Shown: positions 7,976-16,846, counted from the first letter of the stretch. The stretch: 64,000 nucleotides of DNA from Cryobacterium sp. GrIS_2_6 (GCF_035984545.1 NZ_JAXCHP010000001.1:2046001-2110000), one strand, 5' to 3'. Program-made: numbers and translations. The notes: generated by a model from the letters alone, not told the origin.

Positions 7976-10669
7976 ATGGACAACGTCACGTTCGACGCCG
8001 CTCAGGCTCACTCAGGGCCCTCCGGCGCCCCCCAACGCGTCGTCGTCATCGGCGGCGGCCCCGCCGCGCACCGGTTCACCGAGGCCATGCAGGCCAGGTC
8101 CACTCCGGGTCAGGACTGCGAACTCCTCGTCCTCGGCGACGAGGACCACCTGCCGTACGACCGGGTCGCCCTGTCCCGCCGCCTCGTCGACTCCGAGGAC
8201 CTCACCCTCGGCGACCGAGCACTCTGGGAGACCCCCGGCGTCACCTACCGTGGCGGCAGCCGGGTGGACAGCGTCGACCCCGCCGGCCGCACGGTCACCC
8301 TCGCCGACGGCGAGACCCTCTCCTACGACGAGCTCGTGTTCGCGACGGGATCGTCCGCCACCGTGCCGCCCATTCCCGGCGCCGAAGCCGGCCACGTCTA
8401 TCGCACCATCGAGGACGTCGACTTCCTCGTCGCCGAGGTCGCCCGTCTCCGCGAGCGGCTCGGCCGGCCCGCGAACGTCGTCGTCGTCGGCGGCGGCCTT
8501 CTCGGCCTCGAGGCCGCGGGCGGCCTGCAGCGCCTCGGCGGGCTTGCCACGATCGTGCACTCCGGCCGCTGGCTGATGAGCGCCCAGCTCGACGAGGGAG
8601 CAGGGCAGGCGCTCGGCCGGCTGATCCAGGCCCAGGGCATCACCCTCGCCCTCGGCAACCGGCCCACCGAGGTGCTCACCTCCCCGACCGGCCGCGTCCT
8701 CGGCGTCACACTCACCAACGGCACCCAGCTGCACGCCGACCTCGTCGTGTTCTCGATCGGCATCACGCCGCGCGACGAACTCGCCCGCGCGGCAGGCCTC
8801 GAGCTCGGCCCACGCGGCGGCATCGAGATCACGGATGCCTGCGGCACGTCGATCCCGGGCATCTGGGCCATCGGGGAGGTCGCGAGCGTCCAAGGGAGCT
8901 GTGTCGGCCTCGTCGCCCCGGCGAACGCGATGGCCGAGGTCGTCGCCGACCGGTTGCACGGCGGCGCCGCCGTCTTCCCCGGCATCGACGACGCCACCAA
9001 GCTCAAGCTCGCCGGGGTCGAGGTCGCCAGCTTCGGCGACGCCCTCGGGGCCGCTGAGCACTCGCTCGAGATCGTCTATGCCGACCCGGCCAGGGGCCTG
9101 TACCAGAAGATCGTCGTCACGAATGATGCGAAAACCCTCCTCGGCGGCATCTTCGTCGGCGACGCCTCGCCGTACACGGCACTGCGGCCCCTGCTCGGCC
9201 GCGAGCTCGGCGCCGAACCGAGCGCCTACCTCTCCGCGGCCGGCGCCGAGCCGCCGGCGAGCACAGACCTGCCGGACGACGTGCAGCTCTGTTCCTGCAA
9301 CAACGTCTCGGTCGGCGCCGTGCGAGCCGCCATCCGCGGCGAGGAGCATACCGAGGCCTGTACCGAACTCGGTCCGCTCAAGGCGTGCACCCGTGCGGGC
9401 ACCCAGTGCGGCTCCTGCGTGCCGCTGGTCAAGAAAATCCTCGAGACCGAGCTGACGCGGGCCGGCATCTCCGTCTCCCACGCCCTGTGCGAGCACATCG
9501 CGCTCAGCCGGAGCGAGCTCTTCGAATCCGTCCGTATCCTGCAGCTCACCCACTTCGACGAGATCATGTCACGGTTCGGCAGCGGACTCGGTTGCGACAT
9601 CTGCAAACCCGTGATCGCCTCGATTCTCGCGACGCAGACCTCGGGGTACATCCTCGACGGCGGCCGCGGCGCCCTGCAGGACACCAACGACCGCGCCCTC
9701 GCCAACATGCAGAAGGACGGCACGTACTCGGTCGTGCCCCGAATACCGGGCGGCGAGATCACTCCGGCCAAACTCAAGGTCATCGCCGAGGTCGCCGCCG
9801 ATTTCAACCTCTATACCAAGATCACCGGCGGCCAGCGCATCGACCTGTTCGGCGCCCGTCTGGAACAGCTTCCCGACATCTGGAAGATCCTCGTCGAGGC
9901 CGGGTTCGAGTCCGGCCAGGCATACGGTAAGTCCCTCCGAACGGTCAAGAGCTGCGTCGGATCGACCTGGTGCCGCTTCGGCGTGCAGGACTCCGTCGCG
10001 ATGGCGATCAATCTCGAGTTGCGCTACCGGGGACTGCGCGCACCGCACAAGTTCAAGCTCGGCGTCTCCGGCTGCGCCCGCGAGTGCGCGGAGGCGCGCA
10101 GCAAGGACGTCGGCATCATCGCGACCGACCAGGGCTGGAACCTCTACGTCGGCGGTAACGGCGGCTTCCAGCCCGCCCATGCCCAGCTCCTCGCCCAGGA
10201 CCTCGACGACGAGACCCTGATCAAGTACATCGACCGGTACCTGATGTACTACATCCGCACCGGCGACCGGCTGCAGCGCACCGCCCGCTGGCAGGAAGAC
10301 CTCGAGGGCGGGCTCGACCACGTGCGCGACGTCGTCTGCAACGACTCCCTCGGTATCGCCGAGGAGCTCGAGGCCGCCATGCTCGCCCACGTCGGCAACT
10401 ACGAAGACGAATGGGCCGCGACCCTCAAGGATCCGGAGCGCCTGCGCCGGTTCCGGTCCTTCGTCAATGCCCCCGGAACCGCGGACCCAGCGCTCTTGCA
10501 GGTCATCGAACGCGACCAGCCCCGGCCTGCGCGGCCGGCGGAGCGCGAGGCCGTGCTGCTCTCCGGTCCGAGCATCCCGGTACGGCCCCGTGACGCCACT
10601 GCCGCCGCCACCGGTACCGCCACCGCCACCGCAACCGAACGCGTCATTGAACTGCGACAGGGAGTGTGA
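7976..10669 (+). CDS. nirB: NADH-dependent nitrite reductase large subunit
   Basis: An 897-residue cytoplasmic enzyme that reduces nitrite to ammonium with NADH. Domain order: an FAD/NAD(P) oxidoreductase (from 'VVVIGGGPAAHRF', second fold 'VVVVGGGLLGLEAAG'), then BFD-type [2Fe-2S] Cys motifs ('LCSCNNVSVGA', 'TQCGSCVPLV'; a further 'CDICKP'). The sirohaem/[4Fe-4S] domain has the paired Cys motifs 'SCVGSTWCRFG' and 'SGCARECAEA'. The Ala/Thr-rich tail is low complexity. The ATG at 7976 has GGAAGG upstream; reading upstream of it gives no family homology. It is followed after 3 bp by cobA, which makes the sirohaem precursor. Confidence 0.92.
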   Translation: MDNVTFDAAQAHSGPSGAPQRVVVIGGGPAAHRFTEAMQARSTPGQDCELLVLGDEDHLPYDRVALSRRLVDSEDLTLGDRALWETPGVTYRGGSRVDSVDPAGRTVTLADGETLSYDELVFATGSSATVPPIPGAEAGHVYRTIEDVDFLVAEVARLRERLGRPANVVVVGGGLLGLEAAGGLQRLGGLATIVHSGRWLMSAQLDEGAGQALGRLIQAQGITLALGNRPTEVLTSPTGRVLGVTLTNGTQLHADLVVFSIGITPRDELARAAGLELGPRGGIEITDACGTSIPGIWAIGEVASVQGSCVGLVAPANAMAEVVADRLHGGAAVFPGIDDATKLKLAGVEVASFGDALGAAEHSLEIVYADPARGLYQKIVVTNDAKTLLGGIFVGDASPYTALRPLLGRELGAEPSAYLSAAGAEPPASTDLPDDVQLCSCNNVSVGAVRAAIRGEEHTEACTELGPLKACTRAGTQCGSCVPLVKKILETELTRAGISVSHALCEHIALSRSELFESVRILQLTHFDEIMSRFGSGLGCDICKPVIASILATQTSGYILDGGRGALQDTNDRALANMQKDGTYSVVPRIPGGEITPAKLKVIAEVAADFNLYTKITGGQRIDLFGARLEQLPDIWKILVEAGFESGQAYGKSLRTVKSCVGSTWCRFGVQDSVAMAINLELRYRGLRAPHKFKLGVSGCARECAEARSKDVGIIATDQGWNLYVGGNGGFQPAHAQLLAQDLDDETLIKYIDRYLMYYIRTGDRLQRTARWQEDLEGGLDHVRDVVCNDSLGIAEELEAAMLAHVGNYEDEWAATLKDPERLRRFRSFVNAPGTADPALLQVIERDQPRPARPAEREAVLLSGPSIPVRPRDATAAATGTATATATERVIELRQGV

Positions 10670-10672
10670 ACC

Positions 10673-11788
10673 ATGGACATCAGCCTCGACCTGGCCGGCC
10701 GCCGGGTCCTCGTCTTCGGAGGCGCCCTCGCGGCCAGGCGGGTGCTCGCCCGGTTCCTCGCCGCTGACGCGATCGTCTACCTGGCCTCTGTTCCCGTCGA
10801 CGGGCATCCGCCGGAGAGGCCGCACCCTCAGGTGCGCCCCGTCGAATACCCGCATTTCCCGCACGGCTGGCGTGACCTCGTCTCGGCGGTCGACCTGGTC
10901 GTTCTCGTCGAGGTCTCCGAGGCCACCGAGCGCATCATCGTCGATGCCTGCGCCTCGCAGCGGGTCTGGCTGAGCCGCGAACCTGCGGCGTCCGTCGCCC
11001 CGCTCGGGCGCGTGACCCTCGTCGGCGGCGGACCCGGCGACGACGGCCTCCTCACGATGGCCGCCGTCCAGGCGCTCCGCGACGCCGACATCGTCTTCTA
11101 CGACAAGCTCAGCCCGCACGACCGGCTCGACGAGTGGTGCCCCGGCGCCGAGCACGTCGACGTCGGCAAGACGCCGGGCCACCACGCCACCCCGCAGGCC
11201 GACATCGAGCGGATGCTCGTCGACAGCGCCCTCGCCGGCCTCACCGTCGTCCGTCTCAAGGGCGGCGACCCGTTCGTGTTCGGGCGCGGCGGCGAGGAGG
11301 TACTCGCGTGCCGCGAGGCCGGCGTGCCGGTCACCGTCGTCTCCGGGGTCACGAGCGCGATCTCGGTGCCGGCCGCCGCGGGCATCCCGGTCACCCACCG
11401 GGAACTCAGCCGGGTCTTCACCGTGCTCTCCGGCCACGCGCCGCTCAGCGAGAACGAGCTCGCCCACCTCGCAGGGCTCGGCGGCACGATCGTGGTCCTG
11501 ATGGGCGTCGGGACCCTGCCGCACCTCACCGCGGGGCTCGCCCGCCACGGGATGCGGACCGACATGCCCGTGGCGATCATCGAGCAGGGCTTTTCGTCCC
11601 GCCAGCGCACCACGAAGGCCCGGCTCGACACGATCACCCCGCTCGCCGCCAAACTCGGTGCCCGCTCACCCGCCGTCCTCGTGATCGGTGAGGTCGTACG
11701 ATTGTCCCAGCACGACGACGCCGCCAGCGAGGAGCTGTTGCAGGCCATCGCGGGCAACGCCGAGCACTCCCTGAACGCCGAGCGCTGA
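10673..11788 (+). CDS. cobA: Uroporphyrinogen-III C-methyltransferase with N-terminal sirohaem-synthase-like domain
   Basis: A 371-residue enzyme that should methylate uroporphyrinogen III twice with S-adenosylmethionine to give precorrin-2, towards sirohaem for NirB. The first ~105 residues resemble a shortened precorrin-2 dehydrogenase NAD fold ('RRVLVFGGALAARRVL'). From 'RVTLVGGGPGDDGLLT' on it is a canonical methyltransferase with 'VRLKGGDPFVFGRGGEE', 'VVSGVTSA' and 'GIPVTHR'. The dehydrogenase part is shorter than in E. coli CysG and lacks the chelatase segment, so oxidation or iron insertion may be done elsewhere. It begins 3 bp after the nirB stop, clearly in the same operon. Confidence 0.9.
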   Translation: MDISLDLAGRRVLVFGGALAARRVLARFLAADAIVYLASVPVDGHPPERPHPQVRPVEYPHFPHGWRDLVSAVDLVVLVEVSEATERIIVDACASQRVWLSREPAASVAPLGRVTLVGGGPGDDGLLTMAAVQALRDADIVFYDKLSPHDRLDEWCPGAEHVDVGKTPGHHATPQADIERMLVDSALAGLTVVRLKGGDPFVFGRGGEEVLACREAGVPVTVVSGVTSAISVPAAAGIPVTHRELSRVFTVLSGHAPLSENELAHLAGLGGTIVVLMGVGTLPHLTAGLARHGMRTDMPVAIIEQGFSSRQRTTKARLDTITPLAAKLGARSPAVLVIGEVVRLSQHDDAASEELLQAIAGNAEHSLNAER

Positions 11789-11853
11789 CCGGGGACATCC
11801 GCCCCGCACGCCACCCCCAGCCACCTGCCACCACCCAACGAGCCGGAGACACC

Positions 11854-12987
11854 GTCAACGACACGAGCGCCGAAGCAAGTCAGCCCGGGTTCCGCGCAGA
11901 CCAGCTCGAGGGCTTCCGCATCGCCGTCACGAGCGATCGGCGCTCCGAGGACCTCATCGCCGCCTTCGAACGCCGCGGCGCCGAGGTCGTCCACGCGCCC
12001 GCCATCCGCATCGCGGCCGCGGCGGACGACGCCCGCATCACGAGCGATACCCTCGCGATCATCGCCGCCCGGCCCGACATCCTCCTTGCGACGACCTCGT
12101 ACGGCATCCGGCGCTGGTTCGAGGCGGCGGATGCCGCGGGCGTCGGCCACGAGCTCACCGAGACCCTCGAGCACTCCAGCATCCTCGTGCGCGGCCCGAA
12201 GGCGCGCGGCGCCGTCCGGGCGGCGGGCCTCGACGACGACGGCATGAGCGACGAGGAGACTACCAAGTCCCTCGTGGACTATGTGCTGCGGGACGGCGCC
12301 GCCGGGAAGACCATCGCGGTGCAGCTGCACGGCTTCACCGACCAGCCCCAGCTCGAGCGGCTCGCCCTGGCCGGCGCGACGGTGCTGACCGTGGCCCCGT
12401 ATCGCTGGTTGCTTCCGGAGGACTCGGCGCGGGTGCTCCGGCTCGTCGACCTGATCTGCACGGGCGGCGTCGACGCCGTCACGTTCACGAGTGCCCCTGC
12501 CGTGATGGCCCTGTTCGGGGTCGCCGACTCGATCGGCCGGCTCGACGAACTGCAGGATGCCTTCAGCGAGAACGTCGTCGCCGCGGCCGTCGGCCCCGTC
12601 ACCGCCGGCCCCCTGCTCGCCGCCGGGCTGGCACCGATCGTGCCGGAGCGGTTCCGGATGGGCGCGCTCATCAAGCTCGTCTGCGATCACCTCGAGCAGC
12701 AGCGCGTGCTGCGCCTCGACACCCGGTTCGGACCCGTCGAGCTCCGTGGCCGGCTGTTCTCACTCGCCGGCGCCCGCACCACCCTGCCGCCGAGCTCCCT
12801 GACGCTGCTGCGGGTACTGCTCGCCGCCGGCGGGACGGTCACGTCCCGGGCGAGCCTCACGGCGATCCTGCCCGAGATGCAGGACGACCATGCCGTCGAC
12901 GTCGCGATCAGCCGGCTACGCCAGGCGCTCCCCGAACCGGGCCTCGTCGCGACGGTCATCAAGCGCGGCTACCGCATCGACGTCTGA
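11854..12987 (+). CDS. hemD: Uroporphyrinogen-III synthase with C-terminal winged-helix domain
   Basis: About 377 residues. The first ~270 are a HemD fold ('FRIAVTSDRRSEDLIAAF', 'ILLATTSYGIRRWFEAA', 'VTFTSAPAVMALF', 'AAVGPVTAGPL'), which cyclises hydroxymethylbilane. The last ~100 are an OmpR-type DNA-binding domain ('LPPSSLTLLRVLLAAGGTV', 'AVDVAISRLRQAL', 'VIKRGYRIDV'). This fusion is typical of actinobacterial nitrite-reductase loci, where it may also regulate. No ATG, GTG or TTG occurs in frame between the preceding stop at 11689 and a GTG at 12187, which would remove the first third of the HemD fold. The best start is a GTC at 11854 with GGAG five bases upstream. It is 65 bp after cobA. 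Confidence 0.8.
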   Translation, partial: VNDTSAEASQPGFRADQLEGFRIAVTSDRRSEDLIAAFERRGAEVVHAPAIRIAAAADDARITSDTLAIIAARPDILLATTSYGIRRWFEAADAAGVGHELTETLEHSSILVRGPKARGAVRAAGLDDDGMSDEETTKSLVDYVLRDGAAGKTIAVQLHGFTDQPQLERLALAGATVLTVAPYRWLLPEDSARVLRLVDLICTGGVDAVTFTSAPAVMALFGVADSIGRLDELQDAFSENVVAAAVGPVTAGPLLAAGLAPIVPERFRMGALIKLVCDHLEQQRVLRLDTRFGPVELRGRLFSLAGARTTLPPSSLTLLRVLLAAGGTVTSRASLTAILPEMQDDHAVDVAISRLRQALPEPGLVATVIKRGYRIDV

Positions 12988-13018
12988 CCCGTCGGGCCGA
13001 AGCCTCAGGGGCGAAGCC

Positions 13019-13912
13019 TCACGTCCGGGGCGTCAAACGGGCGGCTGCGACGGCCTCGAGCACGTCCTCCGAGCCGGCGTAGATGCCGGAGGCACGCGGC
13101 CAATGACTGATCACGTCGGTGAAGCCGAGTTCTTCGGCCCGGCCGACGGCGTCGTCGAAGGCTCCGACACTCTGCAGGGAGTAGCTGCCACCGCTATCGA
13201 GGTTGAGGTACCGGTCGATCGAGGCCGGCTCGCGGCCGACGGCATCCGCCGCGTCGTCGAGCCGCTCGGCGAGCGCGGCGACCTTCGTCCACCAGGCGTC
13301 ACCGGTCGCGCCGTCCGGACCCGTCGTCACCCAGCCGTCGCCGTGGGTCGCCGCGAGGCGAAGCCCCTTCGGCCCGTTCGCCGCGATCACGAACGGGAGC
13401 CGGGGCGCCTGGGTCGGCGCTCCGACCATGCGTGCGCCGACGGCGGTGAACCAGTCGCCGGTGAAGTCGATGCCGGCCGTGCTGCCCTCCGCTTCCCCGC
13501 GCAGCAGCAGGTCGAGCAGGGTGACGAATTCGGTGAAACGAGCGTGCCGCTCCGGCCCGGTGTATGCCCGCTGGCCGAGCACGGTGGCGTCGAAGCCTGT
13601 GCCGCCCGAGCCGACGCCGAGCAAGAACCGCCCGCCGGACAGCTCGTCGAGTGTCGCGAGTTCCTTGGCGAAGGGCACCGGATGCCGGAAGTTCGGGTTC
13701 GAGACGAAGGTCCCGAGCCGCAGGTCCCGCGTCACGAGTGCGGCAGCGGTCAGGGTCGGGATCGTGGCGTGCCACGGTTCGTCGGCGAGGCTGCGCCAGG
13801 ACAGGTGATCGTAGGTCCAGCCGTGGTCGAAGCCGACACGTTCGGCGCCCCGCCACTTGCGGGAGGCTTCCGGCCAGGGGTCCTGGGGGAGGATGACGAT
13901 TCCGTAGCGCAT
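13019..13912 (-). CDS. LLM-class flavin-dependent (probably F420) oxidoreductase
   Basis: A 297-residue TIM-barrel protein of the luciferase-like monooxygenase superfamily. It begins 'MRYGIVILPQDPW' and shows 'ERVGFDHGWTYDHLSW', 'RDLRLGTFVSNPNFRHPV', 'ELSGGRFLLGVGSGG' and 'IAANGPKGLRLAATHGDGWV', all class signatures. Most actinobacterial members use coenzyme F420 or FMN; the substrate cannot be inferred. It converges on the hemD-like gene, 31 bp away. The ATG is probably the transcript's 5' end, because a -10-like TAGACT ends 6 nt before it. Confidence 0.85.
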   Translation of the reverse strand: MRYGIVILPQDPWPEASRKWRGAERVGFDHGWTYDHLSWRSLADEPWHATIPTLTAAALVTRDLRLGTFVSNPNFRHPVPFAKELATLDELSGGRFLLGVGSGGTGFDATVLGQRAYTGPERHARFTEFVTLLDLLLRGEAEGSTAGIDFTGDWFTAVGARMVGAPTQAPRLPFVIAANGPKGLRLAATHGDGWVTTGPDGATGDAWWTKVAALAERLDDAADAVGREPASIDRYLNLDSGGSYSLQSVGAFDDAVGRAEELGFTDVISHWPRASGIYAGSEDVLEAVAAARLTPRT

Positions 13913-13918
13913 GGTCCC

Positions 13919-13924
13919 AGTCTA
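13919..13924 (-). promoter_or_regulatory. -10 element of the LLM oxidoreductase gene (leaderless)
   Basis: TAGACT on the minus strand, six bases before the ATG at 13912. A leaderless mRNA starting at or next to the ATG is inferred. Confidence 0.5.
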
Positions 13925-14018
13925 GGAGCGCGTGCTGTTCGGCCCCCGGACCCGGTGTTCTCCACAGCCGGGGCGCGGAACCCGTGCGTTTGTCGGCGCT
14001 CAGTGACACACTCGAGCC

Positions 14019-15119
14019 ATGAGCAGCAGAGAGCATGCGACCCGATGCGCCATCGTTCCGCCGTACCTCCTGGTGCGGCTCGCGAGACTCGACGACCCGC
14101 GCTACTCTGCCGCGGTCGACGCGGCCCGGCACTCGCTCTTGCGGGACGCGCCGCTGCGCGAGCGACGCAGCACGACGCATCCGCCGACCGTGCGCCCGGC
14201 CGCCCGCGGCGGGGCAGCCATTCGCGGTGAGCTCGACAGGGCCGTTTCGGATGCCGGCGGCCTCGAACGCCTGCCCGGTCGCCTGGTGCGGTCGAAGGTC
14301 CAGGCCCCCGTCGGTGATGTCGCGGTGAACGAGGCCTGGGACGGCCTCGGCCACACCCACGCCCTGTTCTGGACCCGGTTCGGGCGCGACTCGATCGACG
14401 GCCATGGACTGCCCCTCGAGGCGAGTGTGCACTACGGCCGCTCCTACGACAACGCCTTCTGGGACGGCGAGCGGATGGTCTTCGGCGACGGCGACGGCGA
14501 GGTGTTCAACCGGTTCACGGCGTCTCTGACGGTGATCGGCCACGAGCTCACCCACGGGGTCACCCAGTTCAGCGCCAACCTCGCCTATGAGGGCCAGTCG
14601 GGGGCCCTCAACGAATCCGTGTCCGACGTGTTCGGGTCGCTCGTCGAGCAGTTCACCCTCGGGCAGTCCGTCACCGAGGCGAGCTGGCTGATCGGTGCCG
14701 GACTCTTCACCGACCAGGTCCAGGGCGCGGCACTGCGCTCGCTCAAGGCGCCGGGAACGGCGTACAACGACGACGTGCTCGGCATGGACCCCCAACCGTC
14801 GGACATGAGCGGCTACGTCGATTCCGTGGACGACAACGGAGGCGTGCACCTGAACTCGGGTATCCCGAACCGGGCGTTCTACCTCGTGGCCGCCGAGCTG
14901 GGCGGCAACGCGTGGGAGGGCGCCGGCCGGATCTGGTACGACACGCTCACGAGCGGAACGCTGCGGCCCCGCGTCGACTTCGCCGGGTTCGCCCGCGCAA
15001 CCGTGACGGCGGCGACCAGGCGGTTCGGCCCCGGCTCCCGCGAGCACAGCGCTGTCGTGGCCGGCTGGAGTGGCGTCGGGCTCGGGAAGGGACTCGGCGG
15101 AGTAACATCGCGGGCATGA
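14019..15119 (+). CDS. Protealysin-like M4 metallopeptidase
   Basis: A 366-residue thermolysin-family (M4) zinc protease. It has the HELTH zinc motif at residues 175-179, the third zinc ligand Glu199 in 'GALNESVSDVFG', and a C-terminal helical domain with 'GVHLNSGIPNRAFYLVA' carrying the usual His. There is no signal peptide. The N-terminus is a short propeptide-like segment ('CAIVPPYLLVRLA' resembles the protealysin PPL motif), not the long FTP/PepSY propeptide of secreted thermolysins. This places it among protealysin-like proteases, thought to act in or exit the cell unconventionally. The inhibitor gene follows with a 4-bp ATGA overlap. Confidence 0.9.
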   Translation: MSSREHATRCAIVPPYLLVRLARLDDPRYSAAVDAARHSLLRDAPLRERRSTTHPPTVRPAARGGAAIRGELDRAVSDAGGLERLPGRLVRSKVQAPVGDVAVNEAWDGLGHTHALFWTRFGRDSIDGHGLPLEASVHYGRSYDNAFWDGERMVFGDGDGEVFNRFTASLTVIGHELTHGVTQFSANLAYEGQSGALNESVSDVFGSLVEQFTLGQSVTEASWLIGAGLFTDQVQGAALRSLKAPGTAYNDDVLGMDPQPSDMSGYVDSVDDNGGVHLNSGIPNRAFYLVAAELGGNAWEGAGRIWYDTLTSGTLRPRVDFAGFARATVTAATRRFGPGSREHSAVVAGWSGVGLGKGLGGVTSRA

Positions 15120-15385
15120 AGGTCATCGTTTCGCGAAGCGGTGGCATCGCCGGAGTGCGGGTCACCTGGGAGGTCCAGGTCGACGAGCAGGCCGACGCGG
15201 AGGCGTGGACCGATCTCCTCGCGTCCCTGCCCTGGGACGACGTCGTCGAGAGGGCGCCGGAACCGGACCGCTACGTCTACCGCATCCGTTGCGCCCCGCA
15301 CGAAGTCGTTCTCGCGGAACCAGACCTCTCCGGCCCCTGGCGGCAGCTCGTCGACCGGGTGCGCACCACGCACGACCGCGACTGA
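15116..15385 (+). CDS. Emfourin-like inhibitor of the adjacent M4 protease
   Basis: A small 89-residue protein beginning 'MKVIVSRSGGIAGVRVTWEV', with 'PEPDRYVYRIRC' in the middle. These features and the tight coupling to a protealysin-like gene match emfourin (M4in), a slow tight-binding inhibitor of protealysin known from Serratia and widespread in actinobacteria. The ATG overlaps the protease stop (ATGA), so the two should be made in a fixed ratio, keeping the cytoplasmic protease in check. The assignment rests on sequence pattern and context. Confidence 0.8.
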   Translation: MKVIVSRSGGIAGVRVTWEVQVDEQADAEAWTDLLASLPWDDVVERAPEPDRYVYRIRCAPHEVVLAEPDLSGPWRQLVDRVRTTHDRD

Positions 15386-15542
15386 GTCCCAGTCGGCCGT
15401 GCCCCGGCTGCGCGCAGGGGTCGCGTCGGCCCGGTTTCGAGGCGGTGCGGCCCGACCCGACCGGGACATTCGGGTCTGCCGTGAGTTCACGTCGACATTG
15501 GAGGGTGGTGGCGGAGCACCCGGTTGCGTGGGAATATGAACC

Positions 15543-15968
15543 ATGGAAACCAACGACCTGTATCCGGTGCATGTCCTCGACGATGAGGAATGCTGGGACC
15601 TCCTGCTCTCCTCGAGCTTCGGTCGCCTCGCTCTCAGCATCGCGGGCGAACCGGACATCTACCCGGTCAACTTCGTCGCCGCCGACCGGCGCCTGGTCTT
15701 CCGCACCGCGGAGGGCACCAAGCTCCTCGAACTCACCGTCAACAACAAGGTGGCCTTCGAGACGGACGGCATCGGACGCGACGAGGCCTGGAGCGTCGTC
15801 GCGAGGGGCCACGCACGGGTGCTCGAACACCAGGCCGACATCGATGCCGCCGACCAGCTGCCGTTGCGCCCGCTCATCCCGACGCTCAAGTACATCTACG
15901 TGGAGATCATTCCCGAGACGGTGAGCGGCCGCCGATTCCAGCTCGGACCAGAACCCGAACGGTACTGA
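15543..15968 (+). CDS. Pyridoxamine 5'-phosphate oxidase-fold flavoprotein
   Basis: A 141-residue split-barrel protein of the PPOX-like family: 'CWDLLLSSSFGRLALSIAG', 'DIYPVNFVAADRRLVFRTAEGTKL' pattern and 'WSVVARGHARVLE'. Members bind FMN, F420 or haem. The actinobacterial subgroup often contains F420-dependent reductases or proteins of unknown role, so no substrate is assigned. The ATG follows a GGGAA at a loose distance. Its TGA overlaps the start of the SDR gene by one base (TGATG), so the two form an operon. Confidence 0.8.
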   Translation: METNDLYPVHVLDDEECWDLLLSSSFGRLALSIAGEPDIYPVNFVAADRRLVFRTAEGTKLLELTVNNKVAFETDGIGRDEAWSVVARGHARVLEHQADIDAADQLPLRPLIPTLKYIYVEIIPETVSGRRFQLGPEPERY

Positions 15969-16813
15969 TGAGCGGCCCGGCCGTCCCCGGCACCGTCCTG
16001 GTCACCGGGACCTCCTCGGGCATCGGACTCCAGGCCGCGGTCGCGGCCGCCCGCGCAGGACACCCCGTCGTCGCGACCATGCGCACCCTCGAGGGAGCCC
16101 GCGCGCTGCGCAGCGCGAGCGAAACGGCGGGCGTGAACCTCGACATCCGCCGCCTCGACGTGACGGAGCCCGCGTCGATCACCGAGGTCATCGCGCACAT
16201 GCTCGACCGGTACGGCCGGATCGACGCCCTGGTGAACAACGCAGGGGCCGGCCACGTCGGCACCATCGAGAACGAGGGCCTCGACGTCGTGCGCGCGGTC
16301 ATGGAGGTCAATTTCTTCGGTGTCGTGAGTGTCACCCGCGCGGCTCTGCCGCACCTGCGGCAGAGCCACGGCAGGCTGATCACCGTCACGAGCGTCGGCG
16401 GCGTCGTCGGCCAGCCGTTCAGTGAGGCGTACTGTGCGGCCAAATTCGCGGTCGAGGGATTCATGGAGAGCCTCGCCCCTGTCGCGGCGACCGCTGGTGT
16501 CACGGTCACGGTCGTCGAACCCGGCGCGGTCGCATCGTCGTTCGTCGACAACATCGGCCTCGACCCGCGCGCCAGTCCGCCGAACGATCCGTACGCATCC
16601 GCCCTCGCGGGGTACCTCGCCAGGGCCGCGCAGTCGTTCAGTGCCGCGCAGTCCGCGGAGAGCGCCGGGGCCTTCGTCGCCGCGCTGCTCGACGGTGAGC
16701 GTCCGCCGTTCCGGGTGCAGACCTCCGACGCGGCGCGCGCGTTCGTCGGCGTCAAACTCGCCGATGCCGACGGCTCAGCGGTGCAGCGCATGACCACGGC
16801 CTGGCTCGACTAG
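15968..16813 (+). CDS. Short-chain dehydrogenase/reductase (SDR)
   Basis: A 281-residue classical SDR. It has the cofactor motif 'TGTSSGIG' near residue 14, 'NNAGAG' near residue 85, the catalytic Ser in 'ITVTSVGGVVG' and 'YCAAK' for the Tyr-x-x-x-Lys pair. The 'VVATMRTLEGA' segment after the second strand suggests NADP(H) preference. Substrate unknown. It is translationally coupled to the PPOX-fold gene upstream. Its last codons and stop fall inside a three-unit 16-bp repeat shared with the 3' end of the convergent gene. Confidence 0.87.
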   Translation: MSGPAVPGTVLVTGTSSGIGLQAAVAAARAGHPVVATMRTLEGARALRSASETAGVNLDIRRLDVTEPASITEVIAHMLDRYGRIDALVNNAGAGHVGTIENEGLDVVRAVMEVNFFGVVSVTRAALPHLRQSHGRLITVTSVGGVVGQPFSEAYCAAKFAVEGFMESLAPVAATAGVTVTVVEPGAVASSFVDNIGLDPRASPPNDPYASALAGYLARAAQSFSAAQSAESAGAFVAALLDGERPPFRVQTSDAARAFVGVKLADADGSAVQRMTTAWLD

Positions 16814-16846
16814 CAGCCGGCTCGACGAGCGCCTGGCTCGACTAGC
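16799..16846. repeat. Three 16-bp tandem units spanning two convergent stop codons
   Basis: Units at 16799-16814, 16815-16830 and 16831-16846. The outer two are identical (gcctggctcgactagc); the middle one differs at three positions. The palindromic CTAG in the outer units supplies the TAG stop of the SDR gene (16811-16813) and the TAG stop of the opposite gene (16842-16844). Confidence 0.85.
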
